DNA of 64,000 nucleotides, taken from assembly GCF_018881975.1 (NCBI RefSeq), contig NZ_JACVPJ010000001.1, forward strand, positions 1 through 64,000, in the 5' to 3' direction. Source of the DNA: Polynucleobacter sp. JS-Safj-400b-B2. Lineage in GTDB: Bacteria > Pseudomonadota > Gammaproteobacteria > Burkholderiales > Burkholderiaceae. Below are positions 35,968 to 47,241 of this stretch, piece after piece (position 1 is the first letter of the stretch; every line of letters starts with the position of its first letter). Under the pieces are notes generated by a model. It was not told the origin of the DNA. It made no database searches and worked only from the letters and a program-made list of their open reading frames with translations. Both the position numbers and the translations under genes were made by a program.

Positions 35968-36903
35968 ATGACATTTGCATTCGTATTCCCAGGCCAAGGT
36001 TCTCAATCTGTAGGCATGCTCAATTCTATTGCGCAGCGTCCAGAAGTACGCTTAACATTGCAAGAGGCTTCTGAAGCCTTGGGTGAGGATGTTGCAAAGT
36101 TAATTGCCGAAGGTCCCGCTGAGGCATTGTCATTAACAACCAATACACAGCCTGTGATGTTGACGGCTGGTGTGGCCCTTTACCGCGCCTGGTTGGCTGC
36201 TGGAGGCCCCGCTTCTCAGGTGATGGCCGGCCATAGTCTTGGTGAATACTCCGCCCTAGTGGCGTCAGGCGTCATTTCATTTAAAGATGCTGTTCCATTG
36301 GTGCGTTTTCGTGCTGAAGCAATGCAAAGTGCAGTACCTGTTGGTACTGGTGGCATGGCCGCTATTTTGGGTTTAGATGATGCAACAGTAATTCAGGTTT
36401 GTGCTGAAGCGAGTGCAGCATCTGGTGGTGTTGTCGAGGCTGTTAATTTCAATGCCCCTGGTCAGGTAGTGATTGCGGGCGCAAGTGACGCTGTTACTAA
36501 AGCATGTGAGTTGTTGAAGGCGGCCGGCGCAAAGCGTGCTTTGCCATTGCCAGTATCTGCACCATTCCACTCTTCTTTATTGCAGCCTGCTTCTGAAAAA
36601 CTCAAAGCTTACTTGGCGAATATTGAATTTAAAGTCCCCACCATTTCTGTTATCAATAACGTAGATGTTGAAATCTTGAATGACCCAGCGGCTATTAAAG
36701 ACGCATTGGTGCGTCAAGCTGCTAAACCTGTGCGTTGGCAGGAAACGATTCAGGCTATGGCCTCTCAGGGTATTACTCAAGTGGTGGAGTGTGGACCTGG
36801 CAAAGTATTAGCAGGCCTTACTAAGCGTATTAATGATCAAGTCACTGGTGTGCCAGTATTTGATGAAGCCAGCTTAAATGAAGTTTTGGCTAGCTTCAAA
36901 TAA
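35968..36903 (+). CDS. fabD: Malonyl-CoA:ACP transacylase
   Basis: A 311-residue FabD that loads malonate on ACP. The active-site Ser90 lies in GHSLGEYSALVASG, and the catalytic His in PVSAPFHSSLLQ. PGQGSQSVGML at the start and VGTGGMAAILGLDD are also typical. It lies in the plsX-fabH-fabD-fabG-acpP-fabF run. Confidence 0.97.
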   Translation: MTFAFVFPGQGSQSVGMLNSIAQRPEVRLTLQEASEALGEDVAKLIAEGPAEALSLTTNTQPVMLTAGVALYRAWLAAGGPASQVMAGHSLGEYSALVASGVISFKDAVPLVRFRAEAMQSAVPVGTGGMAAILGLDDATVIQVCAEASAASGGVVEAVNFNAPGQVVIAGASDAVTKACELLKAAGAKRALPLPVSAPFHSSLLQPASEKLKAYLANIEFKVPTISVINNVDVEILNDPAAIKDALVRQAAKPVRWQETIQAMASQGITQVVECGPGKVLAGLTKRINDQVTGVPVFDEASLNEVLASFK

Positions 36904-36943
36904 AATCAAGATGCATAAATATAGAAAATAGCGGAAGACAAAT

Positions 36944-37687
36944 ATGAATCTCGACTTAAGCGGACAAATTGCCTTAGTGACTGGTGCCTCGCGCGGCATC
37001 GGTCAAGCGATTGCGGATGAATTGGTGAAGTGTGGTGCCAAGGTGATTGGTACTGCCACCTCAGAGAGTGGCGCAAAAGCCATTGATGAGCGTTTGAAAG
37101 CTTCTGGTGGTGCGGGCAAAGTATTAAATGTCACCGCACCAAATGCTTGTGAAGAAATCATTGACTTGATTGTGAAAGAATATGGCGGCATCAATATTTT
37201 GGTGAATAACGCTGGGATTACTCGCGACAACTTGTCTATACGCATGAAGTCTGAAGAGTGGACTGATGTGATTGATACCAACTTAAGCTCTGTATTCCGT
37301 CTTTCTCAAGCGGTAATGCGTCCAATGATGAAGACTCGCTGTGGCCGGATTATCAATATCACTTCTATTGTTGGTCATATGGGTAATCCTGGCCAAGCAA
37401 ATTACGCTGCTGCTAAAGCAGGCGTTTCAGGGATGACTCGTGCCTTGGCCCGTGAAATCGGTAGCCGTAATATCACCGTGAATTGCGTTGCTCCTGGATT
37501 TATTGATACTGATATGACCCGCGCTTTGAGCGAAGAGCAGCAAAATGCCCTAAAAGTGAACATTCCTTTGGCTCGTCTAGGTAGTCCTGAGGATGTAGCC
37601 CAGGCGGTGGCATTTTTGGCCTCTCCAGCAGCTGGTTACATTACGGGTAATACCCTACATGTCAATGGCGGACTCTATTTAGTCTAA
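36944..37687 (+). CDS. fabG: 3-oxoacyl-ACP reductase
   Basis: A 247-residue SDR enzyme reducing 3-oxoacyl-ACP with NADPH. Motifs: TGASRGIG (residues 14-21), NNAGITRD, the active-site Ser-Tyr-Lys in NITSIVGHMGNPGQANYAAAK, and VNCVAPGFIDTDMT. The position between fabD and acpP and the complete FabG motifs leave little doubt over its role. Confidence 0.97.
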   Translation: MNLDLSGQIALVTGASRGIGQAIADELVKCGAKVIGTATSESGAKAIDERLKASGGAGKVLNVTAPNACEEIIDLIVKEYGGINILVNNAGITRDNLSIRMKSEEWTDVIDTNLSSVFRLSQAVMRPMMKTRCGRIINITSIVGHMGNPGQANYAAAKAGVSGMTRALAREIGSRNITVNCVAPGFIDTDMTRALSEEQQNALKVNIPLARLGSPEDVAQAVAFLASPAAGYITGNTLHVNGGLYLV

Positions 37688-37788
37688 CGGCAAAGCAAGG
37701 ATTTAGTCATTTTTAGGCGAATTTGCTGATTCGGTCCGCCGAACTGATAAAATCCTCTCATCGTTTTTTACAACCCCTGGGGAAATTA

Positions 37789-38028
37789 ATGGACAACATC
37801 GAACAACGCGTTAAGAAAATCGTCGCTGAGCAATTGGGCGTCGCAGAAGGAGATATCAAAAATGAATCTTCTTTCGTGAACGACCTGGGCGCTGACTCTC
37901 TTGACACTGTTGAACTGGTTATGGCTTTGGAAGATGAATTCGGCATCGAAATTTCTGATGAGGAAGCTGAAAAGATCACTACAGTTCAGCTCGCAATCGA
38001 CTTCGCTACATCAAAAGCTCAGGGTTAA
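37789..38028 (+). CDS. acpP: Acyl carrier protein
   Basis: A 79-residue acidic protein with the phosphopantetheine attachment Ser37 in [14 protein letters not shown] used ATG 37789, preceded by GGGGAAATT, since a longer frame from 37723 adds a non-homologous leader. It carries growing acyl chains for FabD/H/G/F encoded around it; AcpS, which attaches the arm, is encoded at 46819-47211. Confidence 0.98.
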   Translation: MDNIEQRVKKIVAEQLGVAEGDIKNESSFVNDLGADSLDTVELVMALEDEFGIEISDEEAEKITTVQLAIDFATSKAQG

Positions 38029-38049
38029 TTCCCTAGCCTAGGCATTACT

Positions 38050-39297
38050 GTGTCAGCATCAAATGGCCGACGCCGGGTTGTAGTCACCGGCCTTGGCCTC
38101 ATCTCACCTGTTGGTAATTCAGTTGATTTAGCTTGGTCTAATTTGCTCGCGGGCAAATCAGGCATCGCTACCATCACGAAGTTTGACCACACTCCGCTTA
38201 GCGTTCATTTCGCTGGAGAGGTGAAAGATTTCAATGTCGAGGAATATGTTTCTGCCAAAGAGGCTCGCCATATGGATACGTTTATCCATTACGGTATTGC
38301 TGCTGGTTCCCAGGCTATTCGAGACAGCGGTTTAGAGATCACAGAGCAAAACGCTGAGCGCGTTGGTGTCATGGTTGGCTCCGGTATTGGCGGCTTGCCC
38401 ATGATTGAGGAAACAGGCGCTGAACTATTGGCTCGCGGTCCTCGTCGTATCTCACCTTTCTTTGTTCCAGGATCAATCATCAATATGATTTCTGGTCACC
38501 TCAGCATCTTGTTTGGTCTTAAAGGTCCAAACGTTGCTGCAGTAACTGCCTGCACTACTGGTTTGCATAGCATCGGTTTAGCTGCGCGCTTAATCCAGTA
38601 TGGCGATGCTGATGTCATGGTTGCCGGTGGTGCTGAGTCAACTATTTCTGCCTTAGGTGTTGGCGGCTTTGCGTCAGCGAGAGCGCTTTCTACTCGCAAT
38701 GATGATCCTGCAACTGCATCACGTCCATGGGACAGAGACCGCGATGGTTTTGTCCTTGGCGAGGGAGCTGGCGTCATAGTGATTGAAGAATATGAGCACG
38801 CCAAAGCTCGCGGCGCAAAAATCTACTGCGAATTACTTGGCTTTGGTATGAGTGGTGATGCGTATCACATGACCGCTCCAAGTATGGATGGCCCACGTCG
38901 TTGCATGGTCAATGCAATGCGCGATGCAGGTCTCAATGCTGACCAGATTCAATATATCAATGCTCACGGCACTTCTACACCGTTGGGTGACAAGAACGAA
39001 ACTGGTGCTATCAAGGCTGCTCTTGGCGACCACGCTAAGAAGACTTTGATTAATTCCACCAAGTCCATGACTGGCCACCTTTTGGGCGGTGCCGGTGGTC
39101 TAGAGTCTGTTTTCACGATTTTGGCTCTTCATAACCAAAAATCGCCACCTACTATCAATATCTTCAATCAAGATCCTGAGTGTGACTTGGACTACTGCGC
39201 CAATACCGCTAGGGATGTGAAGATCGACCATGCAGTCAAAAACAATTTTGGCTTTGGGGGTACTAACGGTACCTTGATTTTTGGCAAACTGACCTAA
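38050..39297 (+). CDS. fabF: 3-oxoacyl-ACP synthase II
   Basis: A 415-residue ketosynthase that elongates acyl-ACP. Cys168 in [12 protein letters not shown] and the two His ([23 protein letters not shown]) form the active site. The start is GTG at 38050, 21 bases after the acpP stop. The usual cysteine motif TACATG is changed to TACTTG, a conservative difference. Last gene of the fatty-acid block. Confidence 0.96.
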   Translation: MSASNGRRRVVVTGLGLISPVGNSVDLAWSNLLAGKSGIATITKFDHTPLSVHFAGEVKDFNVEEYVSAKEARHMDTFIHYGIAAGSQAIRDSGLEITEQNAERVGVMVGSGIGGLPMIEETGAELLARGPRRISPFFVPGSIINMISGHLSILFGLKGPNVAAVTACTTGLHSIGLAARLIQYGDADVMVAGGAESTISALGVGGFASARALSTRNDDPATASRPWDRDRDGFVLGEGAGVIVIEEYEHAKARGAKIYCELLGFGMSGDAYHMTAPSMDGPRRCMVNAMRDAGLNADQIQYINAHGTSTPLGDKNETGAIKAALGDHAKKTLINSTKSMTGHLLGGAGGLESVFTILALHNQKSPPTINIFNQDPECDLDYCANTARDVKIDHAVKNNFGFGGTNGTLIFGKLT

Positions 39298-39347
39298 TAT
39301 TCTTAATATCTTTATTGTTGGTTTTCACCAAGTAGGTCTATAGCATT

Positions 39348-40796
39348 ATGAAAAAGTATTTAATTACGCTCCTGGCTATTTTTAGTTTGGGTCAACTTGC
39401 GTTCACTTCTTCTGCATTAGCACAAGCTCCTCGAGTCACTATTCCTGACTTCGCAGATTTGGTTGAACGTGCGAGTCCAGCTGTTGTAAATATTCGAATT
39501 ACTGAAAAGGTACCGGTGCAGCAAACTCAAGGCGGCATTCCTGGAATGCCTGAAGATCAGGCTGAATTCTTCCGCCGTTTCTTTGGTGTACCTATTCCTG
39601 GAATGCCAAGTGGTCCTAAGCAGCCACAACCAAATCCGAGTAAGCCACAAGAGGCGGATCGTGGTGTGGGCTCTGGTTTCATAATTGAATCCAATGGATT
39701 AATTTTGACCAATGCTCACGTTGTTGAAGGTGCTACCACTATCTACGTGACTCTGACTGATAAGCGCGAGTTCAAGGCAAAGTTACTCGGTATGGATAAG
39801 CGTACCGATGTTGCGGTCGTCAAAATTGAAGCACGTGATTTACCAAAGCTGCCTTTGGGTGATTCATCCAGGGTGCGAGTAGGTGAATGGGTGCTTGCGA
39901 TTGGCTCCCCGTTCGGCCTTGAGAACACGGTGACTGCCGGTATTGTGTCGGCGAAGAGCCGCGATACGGGCGACTACTTACCTTTCATTCAGACTGATGT
40001 TGCAGTAAACCCAGGTAACTCTGGAGGGCCGCTCTTAAATACTGCTGGTCAAGTGATCGGCATTAATTCGCAAATCTTTAGTCGCTCTGGCGGCTACATG
40101 GGAATTTCATTTGCAATTCCGATCGACGAAGCAATGCGTGTTGCCGATCAATTGCGTACCAATGGCAAGATGACTCGTGGTCGTATTGGTGTTGCTTTGG
40201 GTGACATGACAAAAGAAGTGGCTGAGAGTTTAGGTTTAGGAAAGCCTCGTGGCGCATATGTGCGTAATGTTGAACCAGGCGGTCCTGCAGCGGCTGGCGG
40301 TATTGAAGCGGGTGATGTGATTCTCAGTTTCAATGGCCGCGATATTTCTAAATCAACCGACTTACCAAGGGTGGTTGGGGAAACTAAGCCAGGCAGCTCA
40401 GTGCCAGTGCAAGTTTGGCGTAAGGGTGGTACCCGTGACTTAACTGTTGCTGTCATTGATGCGGAATCTACTCAAACAGCCAATAAGAAGTCAGAGGCAC
40501 CTGCAGCAAACGGTAACGGTGCAAATGCCTTGGGAGTTGCTATTGGTGAGCTCTCAGATGCCAAAAAGAGGGATTTAAACATCAAGGGCGGGGTTGAGGT
40601 TACCGGTTTAGGGGATGGCCCCCTGGCTAAAGCTGGAATTAGACCTGGAGACGTCATTATTCGAGTTGCAGACGCTGATATTACAAGTGTTAAGCAGTTT
40701 GAGGCCTTGGTGAAGGGCTTGGACGCTAATAAGGCTGTCCCGGTCTTTATTCGCCGTGCTGACAGCACTTTGGTAGTCCCTGTAAGGCCTAAATAA
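39348..40796 (+). CDS. mucD: Do-family periplasmic serine endoprotease (MucD/DegP-like)
   Basis: The 482-residue protein has a signal peptide (cleavage near ALA/QAP at residue 26), an S1C trypsin-like domain with His124 (TNAHVVEG), Asp154 (RTDVAVVKI) and Ser225 (NPGNSGGPLL), and two PDZ domains (about 285-375 and 390-480). It degrades or refolds damaged periplasmic proteins. In Burkholderia-type genomes rpoE-rseA-rseB precede it; here it directly follows fabF. lepA is 137 bp downstream. Confidence 0.93.
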   Translation: MKKYLITLLAIFSLGQLAFTSSALAQAPRVTIPDFADLVERASPAVVNIRITEKVPVQQTQGGIPGMPEDQAEFFRRFFGVPIPGMPSGPKQPQPNPSKPQEADRGVGSGFIIESNGLILTNAHVVEGATTIYVTLTDKREFKAKLLGMDKRTDVAVVKIEARDLPKLPLGDSSRVRVGEWVLAIGSPFGLENTVTAGIVSAKSRDTGDYLPFIQTDVAVNPGNSGGPLLNTAGQVIGINSQIFSRSGGYMGISFAIPIDEAMRVADQLRTNGKMTRGRIGVALGDMTKEVAESLGLGKPRGAYVRNVEPGGPAAAGGIEAGDVILSFNGRDISKSTDLPRVVGETKPGSSVPVQVWRKGGTRDLTVAVIDAESTQTANKKSEAPAANGNGANALGVAIGELSDAKKRDLNIKGGVEVTGLGDGPLAKAGIRPGDVIIRVADADITSVKQFEALVKGLDANKAVPVFIRRADSTLVVPVRPK

Positions 40797-40823
40797 CCCT
40801 ATTTTGGCCCTGAAAGTGGGGTT

Positions 40824-40842
40824 TGGCGCCATTTAGGCGCCA
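40824..40842. other. Hairpin in the mucD-lepA gap
   Basis: TGGCGCC (40824-40830) and GGCGCCA (40836-40842) form a 7-bp GC-rich perfect stem with a 5-base loop, 28 bases after the mucD stop. There is no T run, so it is not a clear Rho-independent terminator. It may protect the mucD 3' end or separate the two genes. Confidence 0.5.
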
Positions 40843-40933
40843 TCCCATTACAATCACTTTAAGACGACTTTTTGCAGCGCATCATCGTGGTGCGTTCTGA
40901 CAAGGCGTTTTTTGAATGACCTATTAAGACGCT

Positions 40934-42739
40934 ATGGATTTAATCCGCAATTTTTCTATCATCGCCCATATTGATCACGGCAAATCGACGCTTGCTGATC
41001 GCATTATTCAGCTGTGCGGTGGACTCTCCGATCGCGAAATGGAAGCCCAAGTTCTCGACTCAATGGATATTGAGCGTGAGCGCGGCATTACCATTAAGGC
41101 TCAAACCGCAGCTTTAAATTACAAAGCTAAAGATGGCAAGATTTACAACATCAATCTCATTGATACCCCGGGGCACGTTGACTTCTCTTATGAGGTAAGT
41201 CGTTCCTTGTCTGCCTGTGAAGGTGCACTCTTAGTGGTGGATGCTAGTCAAGGTGTTGAGGCGCAAACGGTTGCTAACTGTTACATGGCCTTGGAGTTGG
41301 GTGTTGAGGTTGTGCCTGTACTCAATAAGATAGATTTACCTCAAGCCGACCCTGAGCGCGCTAAAAAAGAAATTGAAGATGTTATTGGCATTGATGCATC
41401 TGAATCCGTAACCTGTTCTGCTAAAACAGGTTTGGGTGTCACGGATGTAATTGAGGAGATGATTGCAAGGGTGCCTCCGCCAAAGGGTAATGCGACAGAC
41501 CCGTTACAAGCCTTGATTATTGACTCCTGGTTTGATAACTACGTTGGCGTTGTTATGCTGGTTCGCGTTGTGAACGGCACCTTGAAGCCAAAAGAAAAAA
41601 TTACTTTAATGGCCAATGGCTCAAGCCATTTAGTCGAGCATGTAGGCGTCTTTAGTCCGAAGTCAGTAGATCGCCCAGAGTTATCTGCTGGTCAGGTGGG
41701 CTTTGTGATTGCTGGTATTAAAGAGTTAAAGGCTGCCAAGGTGGGTGACACCGTCACACACACCCCTGGACAGCAAGGCAGAGTTCCCGCCTCTGAACCA
41801 CTTCCTGGTTTCAAAGAGGTCAAACCTCAGGTTTTTGCTGGCTTATATCCAGTTGAAGCTAGTGAATATGATCAATTACGTGAGTCCCTTGAGAAGCTCA
41901 AGCTAAATGATGCTTCGCTCTTGTATGAGCCAGAGGTATCTCAGGCTCTTGGATTTGGATTCCGTTGTGGCTTCTTAGGTTTACTCCATATGGAGATCGT
42001 GCAAGAGCGTTTAGAACGCCAGTACGGCATGAATCTCATCACGACTGCTCCAACTGTGGTGTATCAAGTGGAGCAGTCTGACGGCACGCTCATGATGGTC
42101 GATAACCCATCCAAGATGCCTGAGGCCAGCAAGATCAATACCATTCTTGAGCCGATTGTGACGGTCAATTTATACATGCCACAAGAGTATGTAGGAGCGA
42201 TGATTACCTTGTGCGTTGGTAAGCGCGGTATTCAGATGGATATGAACTATCTAGGCCGTCAAGTTAAGCTGACTTATGAGTTGCCGATGGCTGAGATTGT
42301 TTTGGACTTCTTCGACAAAATGAAATCGATCTCACGCGGTTATGCCTCCATGGACTACGAGTTCAAAGAATATCGCCCAGCAGACGTAGTTAAGGTCGAC
42401 ATCCTCATTAATAGTGAGCGGGTTGACGCTCTCTCAGTAATTGTTCATAGAAGTAATAGTCAGCATCGTGGGCGCGAAGTGGTTGCCAAGATGCGCGGCA
42501 TTATTCCCCGTCAAATGTTTGATGTAGCTATTCAGGCGGCGATTGGTAGCAATATCGTTGCGCGTGAAAACGTCAAAGCTTTGCGTAAAAACGTTTTGGC
42601 TAAATGCTATGGCGGCGACATTTCTCGTAAGCGTAAGTTATTAGAGAAGCAAAAAGAAGGTAAGAAACGTATGAAGCAGGTGGGTAACGTCGAGATTCCA
42701 CAAGAAGCCTTCTTGGCTATTCTGCAGGTGGAGGATTAA
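40934..42739 (+). CDS. lepA: Elongation factor 4 (LepA)
   Basis: The 601-residue translational GTPase has G1 [13 protein letters not shown] (residues 12-24), G2 [12 protein letters not shown]3 DTPGHVDF and G4 NKIDLP, and the LepA-specific C-terminal domain with [20 protein letters not shown]. It binds ribosomes and assists back-translocation or initiation steps under stress. Its stop overlaps the lepB start by one base (TAATG), showing translational coupling, as is usual for lepA-lepB. Confidence 0.97.
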   Translation: MDLIRNFSIIAHIDHGKSTLADRIIQLCGGLSDREMEAQVLDSMDIERERGITIKAQTAALNYKAKDGKIYNINLIDTPGHVDFSYEVSRSLSACEGALLVVDASQGVEAQTVANCYMALELGVEVVPVLNKIDLPQADPERAKKEIEDVIGIDASESVTCSAKTGLGVTDVIEEMIARVPPPKGNATDPLQALIIDSWFDNYVGVVMLVRVVNGTLKPKEKITLMANGSSHLVEHVGVFSPKSVDRPELSAGQVGFVIAGIKELKAAKVGDTVTHTPGQQGRVPASEPLPGFKEVKPQVFAGLYPVEASEYDQLRESLEKLKLNDASLLYEPEVSQALGFGFRCGFLGLLHMEIVQERLERQYGMNLITTAPTVVYQVEQSDGTLMMVDNPSKMPEASKINTILEPIVTVNLYMPQEYVGAMITLCVGKRGIQMDMNYLGRQVKLTYELPMAEIVLDFFDKMKSISRGYASMDYEFKEYRPADVVKVDILINSERVDALSVIVHRSNSQHRGREVVAKMRGIIPRQMFDVAIQAAIGSNIVARENVKALRKNVLAKCYGGDISRKRKLLEKQKEGKKRMKQVGNVEIPQEAFLAILQVED

Positions 42740-43545
42740 TGAACTTTGCTTTAGTCCTCTTCATCTTAGTGATTGTTTCTGGAATCGCTTGGGTTGCTGA
42801 CAAATTACACTTTGCCCCACAAAGACGTTTGGCCGGTAATGACCGCATGCCTTTGTGGCTTGAGTACACGGCTGGCTTCTTTCCTGTGATTTGTGCGGTA
42901 TTTGTATTACGCTCCTTTATTGCTGAGCCTTTCAAGATTCCTTCTGGCTCAATGATTCCAACATTACAAATTGGCGATTTCATTTTGGTAAATAAGTTTA
43001 CCTACGGAATTCGTTTGCCAGTACTGAATCAAAAGGTAGTTGATTTGGGTTCACCTAAGCGTGGCGATGTGGTGGTATTCCGCTATCCGCGTGATGAATC
43101 GGTGGATTACATTAAGCGCGTAGTCGCATTGCCGGGCGATGTAATCACTTATGAAAATAAGCGCCTAACCATTAATGATCAACCATTGCAATATAGCGGT
43201 GGCGAGCCTTACCTTGATCCTGAGAATATGCGTTATGCCAAGCGTTTCACGGAAACTTTCCCGGCAGACTTGGGCGGCAATCGCCATGACATCCTCAATG
43301 ATCCTGATCGTCCGGCTAGCGTATTCCCGACTGAGCGTTTTCCGGGTTCTGAATTCTGTCAGTACCAACAGTCCGGCGTCACTTGTAAGGTACCACCAGG
43401 GCATTACTTTGCGATGGGTGATAACCGTGACAACAGTGCAGACTCACGTTACTGGGGTTTTGTGCCGGATAAAAACATTGTTGGTAAAGCTTTTTTTGTT
43501 TGGTTAAACCTGGGTAATCTTGGCCGCATAGGCGGATTCGAGTAA
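42739..43545 (+). CDS. lepB: Signal peptidase I
   Basis: The 268-residue membrane protease cleaves exported preproteins. Two N-terminal membrane segments (about 2-20 and 45-62) are followed by the catalytic Ser71 in [13 protein letters not shown] and Lys126 in [12 protein letters not shown]. The later box [16 protein letters not shown] is complete. It follows lepA with a one-base overlap and is followed by rnc after 5 bp. Confidence 0.97.
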   Translation: MNFALVLFILVIVSGIAWVADKLHFAPQRRLAGNDRMPLWLEYTAGFFPVICAVFVLRSFIAEPFKIPSGSMIPTLQIGDFILVNKFTYGIRLPVLNQKVVDLGSPKRGDVVVFRYPRDESVDYIKRVVALPGDVITYENKRLTINDQPLQYSGGEPYLDPENMRYAKRFTETFPADLGGNRHDILNDPDRPASVFPTERFPGSEFCQYQQSGVTCKVPPGHYFAMGDNRDNSADSRYWGFVPDKNIVGKAFFVWLNLGNLGRIGGFE

Positions 43546-43550
43546 ATATC

Positions 43551-44342
43551 ATGAATGCGCGCGCCGTTATCGAAACTGGACCGCTGCAAGAGCGCCTCGG
43601 CTATACCTTTAAGAAGCCAGAGCTACTAAATCAAGCCTTGACTCATCGTAGTCACAGTAAAAAAAATAATGAGCGTCTTGAATTTCTAGGCGACTCTATT
43701 TTGAATTGCGTAGTTGCTGAAATGCTCTATGAGCGTTATTCCGATTTAGATGAGGGTGATCTCTCCCGTGTACGCGCGAACTTAGTAAAGCAACAGGCTT
43801 TATACGAAATCGCCCAAACTTTATCTTTATCAGACTACTTGCGCTTAGGTGAAGGTGAGTTGAAGAGTGGCGGATTTCGTCGCCCCTCCATTCTGGCAGA
43901 TACCTTAGAGGCAGTAACAGGCGCTATCTTTATGGATGGTGGTTTTGAGGCGGCTAAGGCAAGCTTGCGTAAGCTCTATTCCATTATCTTGGCACACGTT
44001 GATCCCAAAACCTTGGGTAAAGACGACAAAACTTTATTGCAAGAGTGCTTGCAGGGCTATCAATTGCCGTTGCCTACCTATAACGTTACCGGCACTACTG
44101 GCGCTGCTCATAACCAGCAGTTTGAGGTTGAGTGCCTAATACCTAGCCACAAGGTGGCAGTTAAAGGTGAGGGCGCTTCACGTCGCGCTGCTGAACAGGC
44201 GGCAGCTAAGTTAGCCTTGATTGCTATGCTCAAGGCTTTACCGCAAGAATCTCGCAAACCCAAGAAGACTCGGTCGGCCAAAAAGAAAGCGGCTAAAAAA
44301 GAAGTAACCGAAGAGCAGTTCAATCTTAAGCTGAAGGGCTAA
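43551..44342 (+). CDS. rnc: Ribonuclease III
   Basis: The 263-residue enzyme cuts double-stranded RNA, including the rRNA precursor. The catalytic signature [14 protein letters not shown] (residues 41-54) and [15 protein letters not shown] are complete, followed by a dsRNA-binding domain (about 155-225). A Lys-rich tail ([14 protein letters not shown]) of about 30 residues extends past the usual end. It lies in the conserved lepB-rnc-era-recO order with gaps of 5 and 2 bp. Confidence 0.96.
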   Translation: MNARAVIETGPLQERLGYTFKKPELLNQALTHRSHSKKNNERLEFLGDSILNCVVAEMLYERYSDLDEGDLSRVRANLVKQQALYEIAQTLSLSDYLRLGEGELKSGGFRRPSILADTLEAVTGAIFMDGGFEAAKASLRKLYSIILAHVDPKTLGKDDKTLLQECLQGYQLPLPTYNVTGTTGAAHNQQFEVECLIPSHKVAVKGEGASRRAAEQAAAKLALIAMLKALPQESRKPKKTRSAKKKAAKKEVTEEQFNLKLKG

Positions 44343-44344
44343 TC

Positions 44345-45280
44345 GTGTTTAGATGCGGCACCATCGCCATTGTTGGGCGTCCTAATATGGGTAAATCAAC
44401 TCTTCTGAATGCCTTGGTGGGTCAGAAGATCAGCATTACTTCTCGCAAAGCGCAAACGACACGCCATCGTATTTTGGGTATTCAGAATCGCGAAGAAGCC
44501 CAGTTCATTTTTATCGATACACCAGGCTTTCAAACGCGTTTAATGAATACATTAAACAAAGCCTTAAATCGTACGGTTACTACTGCCTTACAAGATGTGA
44601 ATGTGGCTTGCTTCGTGGTTGAAGCTGGTTACTTTGGTGAAGATGACAAGAAAGTATTAAAGCTACTGCCAGATGACTTACCAGTTATTTTGGTTCTAAA
44701 TAAATTAGACCTGTTTAACAGTCGCTTTCAGACTCCATCAGAGCGTGACCAAGCACTCCTTAGCTTCATTAAAGACATGGCTCGCCCTTGGTGTGAATTG
44801 GGTGGACACGAAGATCAGAAGTGTGAGTTTGCTGAAATCGTACCAATGAGCGCCAAGAGTCCTGGCGATATCGAAAGATTGCTCGATGTGCTAGAAGGTT
44901 ATCTGCCTGAGGCTGAGGCTGTCTATGATGGCGACACGATCACCGATCGTAGCGAGCGTTTCTTAGCAGCTGAGATTCTGCGTGAAAAAGTATTCCGCTT
45001 CACTGGTGAGGAATTGCCTTACACCAGTACAGTAGTGATTGATCAATTTAAGATGGATGGCAAGATGCGTCGCATTGCGGCAACTATTTTGGTGGATCGC
45101 GATAGTCATAAGGCGATGATCATTGGACAAAAGGGTGAGCGTCTTAAAAAGATTTCGACGGATGCCCGTATCGATATGGAAAAACTCTTTGATGGCAAAG
45201 TCTTCTTAGAGACTTGGGTGAAGGTCAAGCGTGGCTGGGCAGACGATCGTGCCGAACTTCGGGCACAAGGGTTGGAATAA
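44345..45280 (+). CDS. era: GTPase Era
   Basis: A 311-residue GTPase for 30S assembly that binds the 3' end of 16S rRNA. G1 is [16 protein letters not shown] (about residues 11-26), G3 DTPGFQT, G4 LNKLD, and the KH domain lies at the C-terminus with [13 protein letters not shown]. The start is GTG at 44345, 2 bases after rnc. Confidence 0.96.
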   Translation: MFRCGTIAIVGRPNMGKSTLLNALVGQKISITSRKAQTTRHRILGIQNREEAQFIFIDTPGFQTRLMNTLNKALNRTVTTALQDVNVACFVVEAGYFGEDDKKVLKLLPDDLPVILVLNKLDLFNSRFQTPSERDQALLSFIKDMARPWCELGGHEDQKCEFAEIVPMSAKSPGDIERLLDVLEGYLPEAEAVYDGDTITDRSERFLAAEILREKVFRFTGEELPYTSTVVIDQFKMDGKMRRIAATILVDRDSHKAMIIGQKGERLKKISTDARIDMEKLFDGKVFLETWVKVKRGWADDRAELRAQGLE

Positions 45281-45286
45281 GTTCCG

Positions 45287-46021
45287 ATGGCCTCGATTCG
45301 CATTGCTGACGAGCCTGCTTTTGTATTGCATAGCATTCCCTATAAAGAGACCAGCTTAATTCTGGATGTGTTTACTCGGCAATATGGCCGAATGGCTTTG
45401 ATTGCTAAGGGTGCTAAGCGTCCACACTCGATATTACGCCCTGTTCTGCAGCGCTTTCAGCCATTGTTGGTTTCCTGGAGCGGTAAATCAGAATTACGAA
45501 CCCTCACAAAGTCTGAGTGGGTTGGTGGCATGCCTTCTTTGGTAGGTGATGCGCTTCTTTGTGGTTTCTATCTCAATGAGTTACTTGTGAAGTTTTTAGC
45601 GCGTGAGGATGATTACGAGAGGCTCTACGATCGCTATTCCGAGACTATTAATGCTTTATCGAATCTGGAGTTCGAGTCCAAAGGCTTAGAAGAGATTCTG
45701 CGGCCATTTGAGTTATCACTCTTGCAGGAGACGGGGTATGCAGCCGCCTTGGATCGCTGCGTTGAAACGAATGAGGCACCCAAAGCTCAAGAACAATATG
45801 TCTATCAACCAGAACGAGGAGTACGCCCTGTTCAGGTCGATGATCCTGGGCACTGGCCTGTTCTTACTGGCAAATCTCTTTTGGCGATTGCAGCAGGAGA
45901 TTTTTCAGATCCAGAGACACTTTCTGAAAGTAAGCAATTGATGCGTTTTCTGCTAGGCTTGCATCTGCAGGACCAAGTATTGACTACCCGCCAGATTTTG
46001 ATTGATTTGAAGAAAATCTAG
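45287..46021 (+). CDS. recO: DNA repair protein RecO
   Basis: The 244-residue protein has the RecO OB-fold start (DEPAFVLHSIPYKETSLILDVFTRQYGRMALIAKGAK) and a helical C-terminal part. RecO loads RecA with RecR at gaps. It lies 6 bp after era. The zinc Cys cluster of many RecO proteins is not evident, but the position and N-terminal domain are convincing. Confidence 0.93.
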   Translation: MASIRIADEPAFVLHSIPYKETSLILDVFTRQYGRMALIAKGAKRPHSILRPVLQRFQPLLVSWSGKSELRTLTKSEWVGGMPSLVGDALLCGFYLNELLVKFLAREDDYERLYDRYSETINALSNLEFESKGLEEILRPFELSLLQETGYAAALDRCVETNEAPKAQEQYVYQPERGVRPVQVDDPGHWPVLTGKSLLAIAAGDFSDPETLSESKQLMRFLLGLHLQDQVLTTRQILIDLKKI

Positions 46022-46033
46022 TAATCTACATAG

Positions 46034-46777
46034 ATGAGCAATCCCCAAGTCCTTGAATTAGGCATCAATATTGACCACGTTGCCACTTTGCGTAATGCGC
46101 GGGGCACTGTCTATCCTGATCCACTGCGGGCAGCAGCCTTGGCTGAGGAAGCTGGGGCTGATTTAATCACGCTACATTTGCGGGAAGATCGTCGGCATAT
46201 TAAAGATGCAGATTTGCTAGCATTGCGCCCGCTGATCAAAACACGTATGAATTTAGAGTGTGCAGTGACGCCTGAGATGATTGATATTGCATGCAAGGTC
46301 AAGCCACACGATGTGTGTCTAGTTCCTGAGAAGCGTGAAGAGGTGACGACTGAGGGTGGCTTAGATGTTTTGGGGCACTTTGATGCAGTAAAGGTTGCAA
46401 CCAAGAAATTAATTGATTCCGGCATTCGGGTATCTCTATTTATTGATCCAGAAGAAAAACAAATTCAGGCAGCTAAAGAGGTTGGTGCAACCGTAGTGGA
46501 ATTGCATACAGGTCGTTACGCCGATTTATCTGGCGTTGAGCAAGTAAAAGAGTTGGAGCGTATTCGAAAGGCTGCCATATTTGGAAAAAGTATCGGCTTA
46601 AGAGTGAATGCTGGCCACGGTTTGCACGAAGGCAATGTGAAACCTATTGCCGCAATAGCTGAATTATCTGAACTCAATATTGGTCATGCCATTGTTGCTG
46701 AGGCCTTATTTAAGGGTTGGCTAAAAGCAATTATCGACATGAAAGCCTTGATGGCTCAGGGTAGAGCCAGCGCTTAG
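46034..46777 (+). CDS. pdxJ: Pyridoxine 5'-phosphate synthase
   Basis: 247 residues. PdxJ makes pyridoxine 5'-phosphate from 1-deoxyxylulose 5-phosphate and 3-amino-2-oxopropyl phosphate. Signatures visible: [16 protein letters not shown] (residues 7-22), [20 protein letters not shown] and [13 protein letters not shown]. In the conserved recO-pdxJ-acpS order. Confidence 0.97.
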   Translation: MSNPQVLELGINIDHVATLRNARGTVYPDPLRAAALAEEAGADLITLHLREDRRHIKDADLLALRPLIKTRMNLECAVTPEMIDIACKVKPHDVCLVPEKREEVTTEGGLDVLGHFDAVKVATKKLIDSGIRVSLFIDPEEKQIQAAKEVGATVVELHTGRYADLSGVEQVKELERIRKAAIFGKSIGLRVNAGHGLHEGNVKPIAAIAELSELNIGHAIVAEALFKGWLKAIIDMKALMAQGRASA

Positions 46778-46818
46778 GTATTAATAACAGCAAATAACAA
46801 AAAGCCATTACAGTAAAT

Positions 46819-47211
46819 ATGATCATCGGCATCGGCACAGACATTCTGCAGATTGAGCGCTTACAAGCGGCGTACGATCGCACTAATGGCCGCCTAGCTG
46901 AAAAAATTCTAGGGCCAGACGAGATGTTGGTATTTAAACATCGCCTTGCCAGAAATCATAAACGCGGAATTGCATTTTTAGCCACGCGTTTCGCAGTTAA
47001 GGAGGCCTTCTCAAAAGCGATTGGCTTGGGAATGAGAATGCCTATGACTTGGCGTTCACTCCAAACTTTAAATGAGCCTAGCGGTAAGCCCGTTACTTCA
47101 TACTTGGGTGCCTTGGCGCAATTCATGCAAGAAAAAAATTGGGAAGCGCACGTCACTGTGAGTGATGAACAAGATATGGCAATTGCACATGTCATCGTTA
47201 CTCAAAAGTAA
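46819..47211 (+). CDS. acpS: Holo-ACP synthase
   Basis: The 130-residue enzyme transfers phosphopantetheine to acyl carrier protein. Its signatures are [14 protein letters not shown] at the start with the metal-binding Asp and [20 protein letters not shown] around residues 53-72. Its substrate AcpP is encoded at 37789. It lies between pdxJ and nagZ. Confidence 0.95.
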   Translation: MIIGIGTDILQIERLQAAYDRTNGRLAEKILGPDEMLVFKHRLARNHKRGIAFLATRFAVKEAFSKAIGLGMRMPMTWRSLQTLNEPSGKPVTSYLGALAQFMQEKNWEAHVTVSDEQDMAIAHVIVTQK

Positions 47212-47241
47212 ATTACAAATAAAGTTGAAACAGAGGAAGAA

